A program made the translations under genes and the position numbers. Positions 5,680 through 6,911 of a stretch of DNA of 6,911 bases are shown here, piece by piece. The stretch's first letter is position 1. Each line of letters opens with the position of its first letter. Under the pieces are notes generated by a model, which worked only from the letters and a program-made list of their open reading frames with translations, was not told the origin of the DNA and searched no databases. The DNA lies in NCBI GenBank assembly GCA_021202205.1, contig JAJQDJ010000208.1, positions 1 through 6,911 on the forward strand. Reading direction: 5' to 3'. This stretch comes from Erysipelotrichaceae bacterium. Its GTDB lineage: Bacteria; Bacillota_I; Bacilli_A; Erysipelotrichales; Coprobacillaceae.

Positions 5680-6898
5680 ATTTATTTCTTTTTTGATCTA
5701 ATAAAGCTTTTACTTTGATTGGTAATCCATATAAATTAATGAATCCTTGAGAATCCATTTGATTATAATCTTCATCTTCTCCAAATGAAGCAGTTTGTTC
5801 ACTATATAAAGTATCAGGTGAAGTCATACCAGCTTCAATAATATTACCCTTATATAGTTTTAACTTAATATCACCATTAACACTCTTTTGTGTTTCATCT
5901 ACAAAAGCTAATAAAGCTTTTGTAAGAGGTATATACCACTGACCATTATATAAGATATCAGCTAATTTTAATCCAACTGTTTGTTTAAAATGTTGTGTTT
6001 CTTTATCTAAGCAGATTTCTTCTAAATCAGCATGTGCTTTATAAAGAATTGTTCCACCTGGTGTTTCATAAACACCTCTAGATTTCATACCCACCAATCT
6101 ATTTTCAACCATATCCATGACACCTATACCATTAGCACCACCAATTTTATTTAATTTTTCAATTAAAGTAAAACCATCCATTTCTTCCCCGTTTAAAGCA
6201 ACTGGTTCACCATTTTTAAATGTTAAAGTAATATATGTTGGTGTATCTGGTGCTTTTTCTGGAGTTACACCTAATTCAAGAATCTTATCATAATCTGGTT
6301 CATTTGCAGGATTTTCTAAATCTAAACCTTCATGAGATAAATGCCATAAGTTTTTATCTTTTGAATAGTTTGTATCTCTATTGATTTTTAATGGAATATT
6401 TCTAGCTTCTGCATATTCAATTTCATCTTCTCTACTCTTTAATTCCCATACTCTCCAAGGAGCAATGATATCTAATTCTGGAGCAAAAGCTTTAATAGTT
6501 AATTCAAATCTAACTTGGTCATTACCTTTACCAGTACATCCATGACAAATTGCATCTGCACCTTCAGCTTTAGCAATTTCTACTAATTTCTTAGCAATAA
6601 TAGGTCTTGCCAAAGAAGTACCTAACAAATATTTGTTTTCATAAATAGCATTAGCCTTGATAGCAGGGAAAATAAAATCATAAACAAATTCTTTCTTACA
6701 ATCAGCACAATAGTATTTAGAAGCTCCTGTAGCAATAGCTTTTTCTTCTAATCCTTCTAATTCTTCTGGACCTTGTCCAACATCCCCAGCAACTGCAATA
6801 ACTTCACAACCATAATTTTCTTTTAACCATGCAATAATAATTGAAGTATCCAAACCACCTGAATAAGCTAAAACGACTTTCTTGTATTTCTTTTCCAT
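5678..6898 (-). CDS. argG: Argininosuccinate synthase
   Basis: This enzyme joins citrulline and aspartate using ATP (released as AMP and PPi) to form argininosuccinate, in the cytosol, usually as a homotetramer. The product is 406 aa, matching the usual type 1 length of about 400. The N-type ATP pyrophosphatase PP-loop SGGLDTS (13-19) opens the nucleotide-binding domain, which continues with GTSLARP (93-99) and HGCTGKGNDQVRFE (119-132). The synthetase domain follows, with WHLSHEG near 185-191 and SRGVYETPGG near 273-282. Residues 64-67 read CADC where many orthologues, from memory, have a VEDL-like stretch. The ATG at 6896-6898 is supported by AGGAG 8 nt upstream. This is the first arg gene of the operon within the window, with argH 11 nt downstream. 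Its promoter and any ArgR site or leader lie beyond the right edge. Confidence 0.97.
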   Translation of the reverse strand: MEKKYKKVVLAYSGGLDTSIIIAWLKENYGCEVIAVAGDVGQGPEELEGLEEKAIATGASKYYCADCKKEFVYDFIFPAIKANAIYENKYLLGTSLARPIIAKKLVEIAKAEGADAICHGCTGKGNDQVRFELTIKAFAPELDIIAPWRVWELKSREDEIEYAEARNIPLKINRDTNYSKDKNLWHLSHEGLDLENPANEPDYDKILELGVTPEKAPDTPTYITLTFKNGEPVALNGEEMDGFTLIEKLNKIGGANGIGVMDMVENRLVGMKSRGVYETPGGTILYKAHADLEEICLDKETQHFKQTVGLKLADILYNGQWYIPLTKALLAFVDETQKSVNGDIKLKLYKGNIIEAGMTSPDTLYSEQTASFGEDEDYNQMDSQGFINLYGLPIKVKALLDQKRNK

Positions 6899-6906
6899 TT
6901 TTATAT

Positions 6907-6911
6907 CTCCT
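6907..6911 (-). promoter_or_regulatory. argG ribosome binding site at the window edge
   Basis: The minus strand begins AGGAG, followed by an 8-nt A/T spacer and the argG ATG. The window ends here, so it cannot be told whether argG is preceded by its own promoter or by another gene. Confidence 0.8.

Noticed and set aside
6899..6911. Possible operon promoter, ArgR operator or T-box leader upstream of argG
   Set aside because: Only 13 bases precede argG in the window, and they hold just the ribosome binding site. No regulatory element can be assessed.
1..6911. Mobile elements, CRISPR arrays, RNA genes or an undescribed defence or mobile system
   Set aside because: No transposase, repeat array, tRNA or rRNA was seen by reading both strands. 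Six recognisable arg genes account for nearly all the sequence, and there is no unexplained block large enough to hide a system.

Overview
The window is almost entirely one arginine-biosynthesis operon on the minus strand. Read in the direction of transcription, from the right edge to the left, the order is argG, argH, argC, argJ, argB, argF. All six genes look intact, are close to their usual family lengths and keep their diagnostic catalytic motifs. Base composition is low in G+C (about one third, estimated by eye on sample lines), Shine-Dalgarno sequences are strong (GGAGG type), and TGA is used as a stop while TGG encodes Trp. This points to a low-GC Firmicute using the standard code, not a mycoplasma-type code. 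A gut anaerobe of the Erysipelotrichia or Clostridia type would fit, but the placement is only a guess.

Layout. Bases 1-82 carry what is probably the 3' end of a plus-strand gene that enters from outside the window and converges on the operon. Bases 94-124 form a symmetrical hairpin with an A-tract on one side and a T-tract on the other, which can terminate transcription from both directions. argF (151-1149), argB (1160-2020), argJ (2033-3247), argC (3259-4290), argH (4287-5666) and argG (5678-6898) follow. The window ends at the argG ribosome binding site (6907-6911), so the promoter, any ArgR operator and any leader RNA lie outside. No gene-free stretch exceeds 300 bases.

How the genes work together. 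ArgJ acetylates glutamate by recycling acetyl from N-acetylornithine. ArgB phosphorylates N-acetylglutamate and ArgC reduces it to the semialdehyde. The aminotransferase step (ArgD) is not encoded here. ArgJ then releases ornithine, ArgF carbamoylates it to citrulline, and ArgG plus ArgH convert citrulline through argininosuccinate to arginine and fumarate. The cluster therefore covers the acetyl cycle and the last three steps, but lacks argD, argA and carAB.

The genes are packed tightly. Four of the five junctions share one design: the upstream stop codon forms the 5' part of the next Shine-Dalgarno, and the next ATG lies 10-12 nt further on. The fifth (argH/argC) is a 4-nt ATGA overlap. This regularity, with SD spacing, moves the argB and argH starts downstream of the longest-ORF starts. 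I found no sign of a previously undescribed system; the findings are modest points of operon structure.
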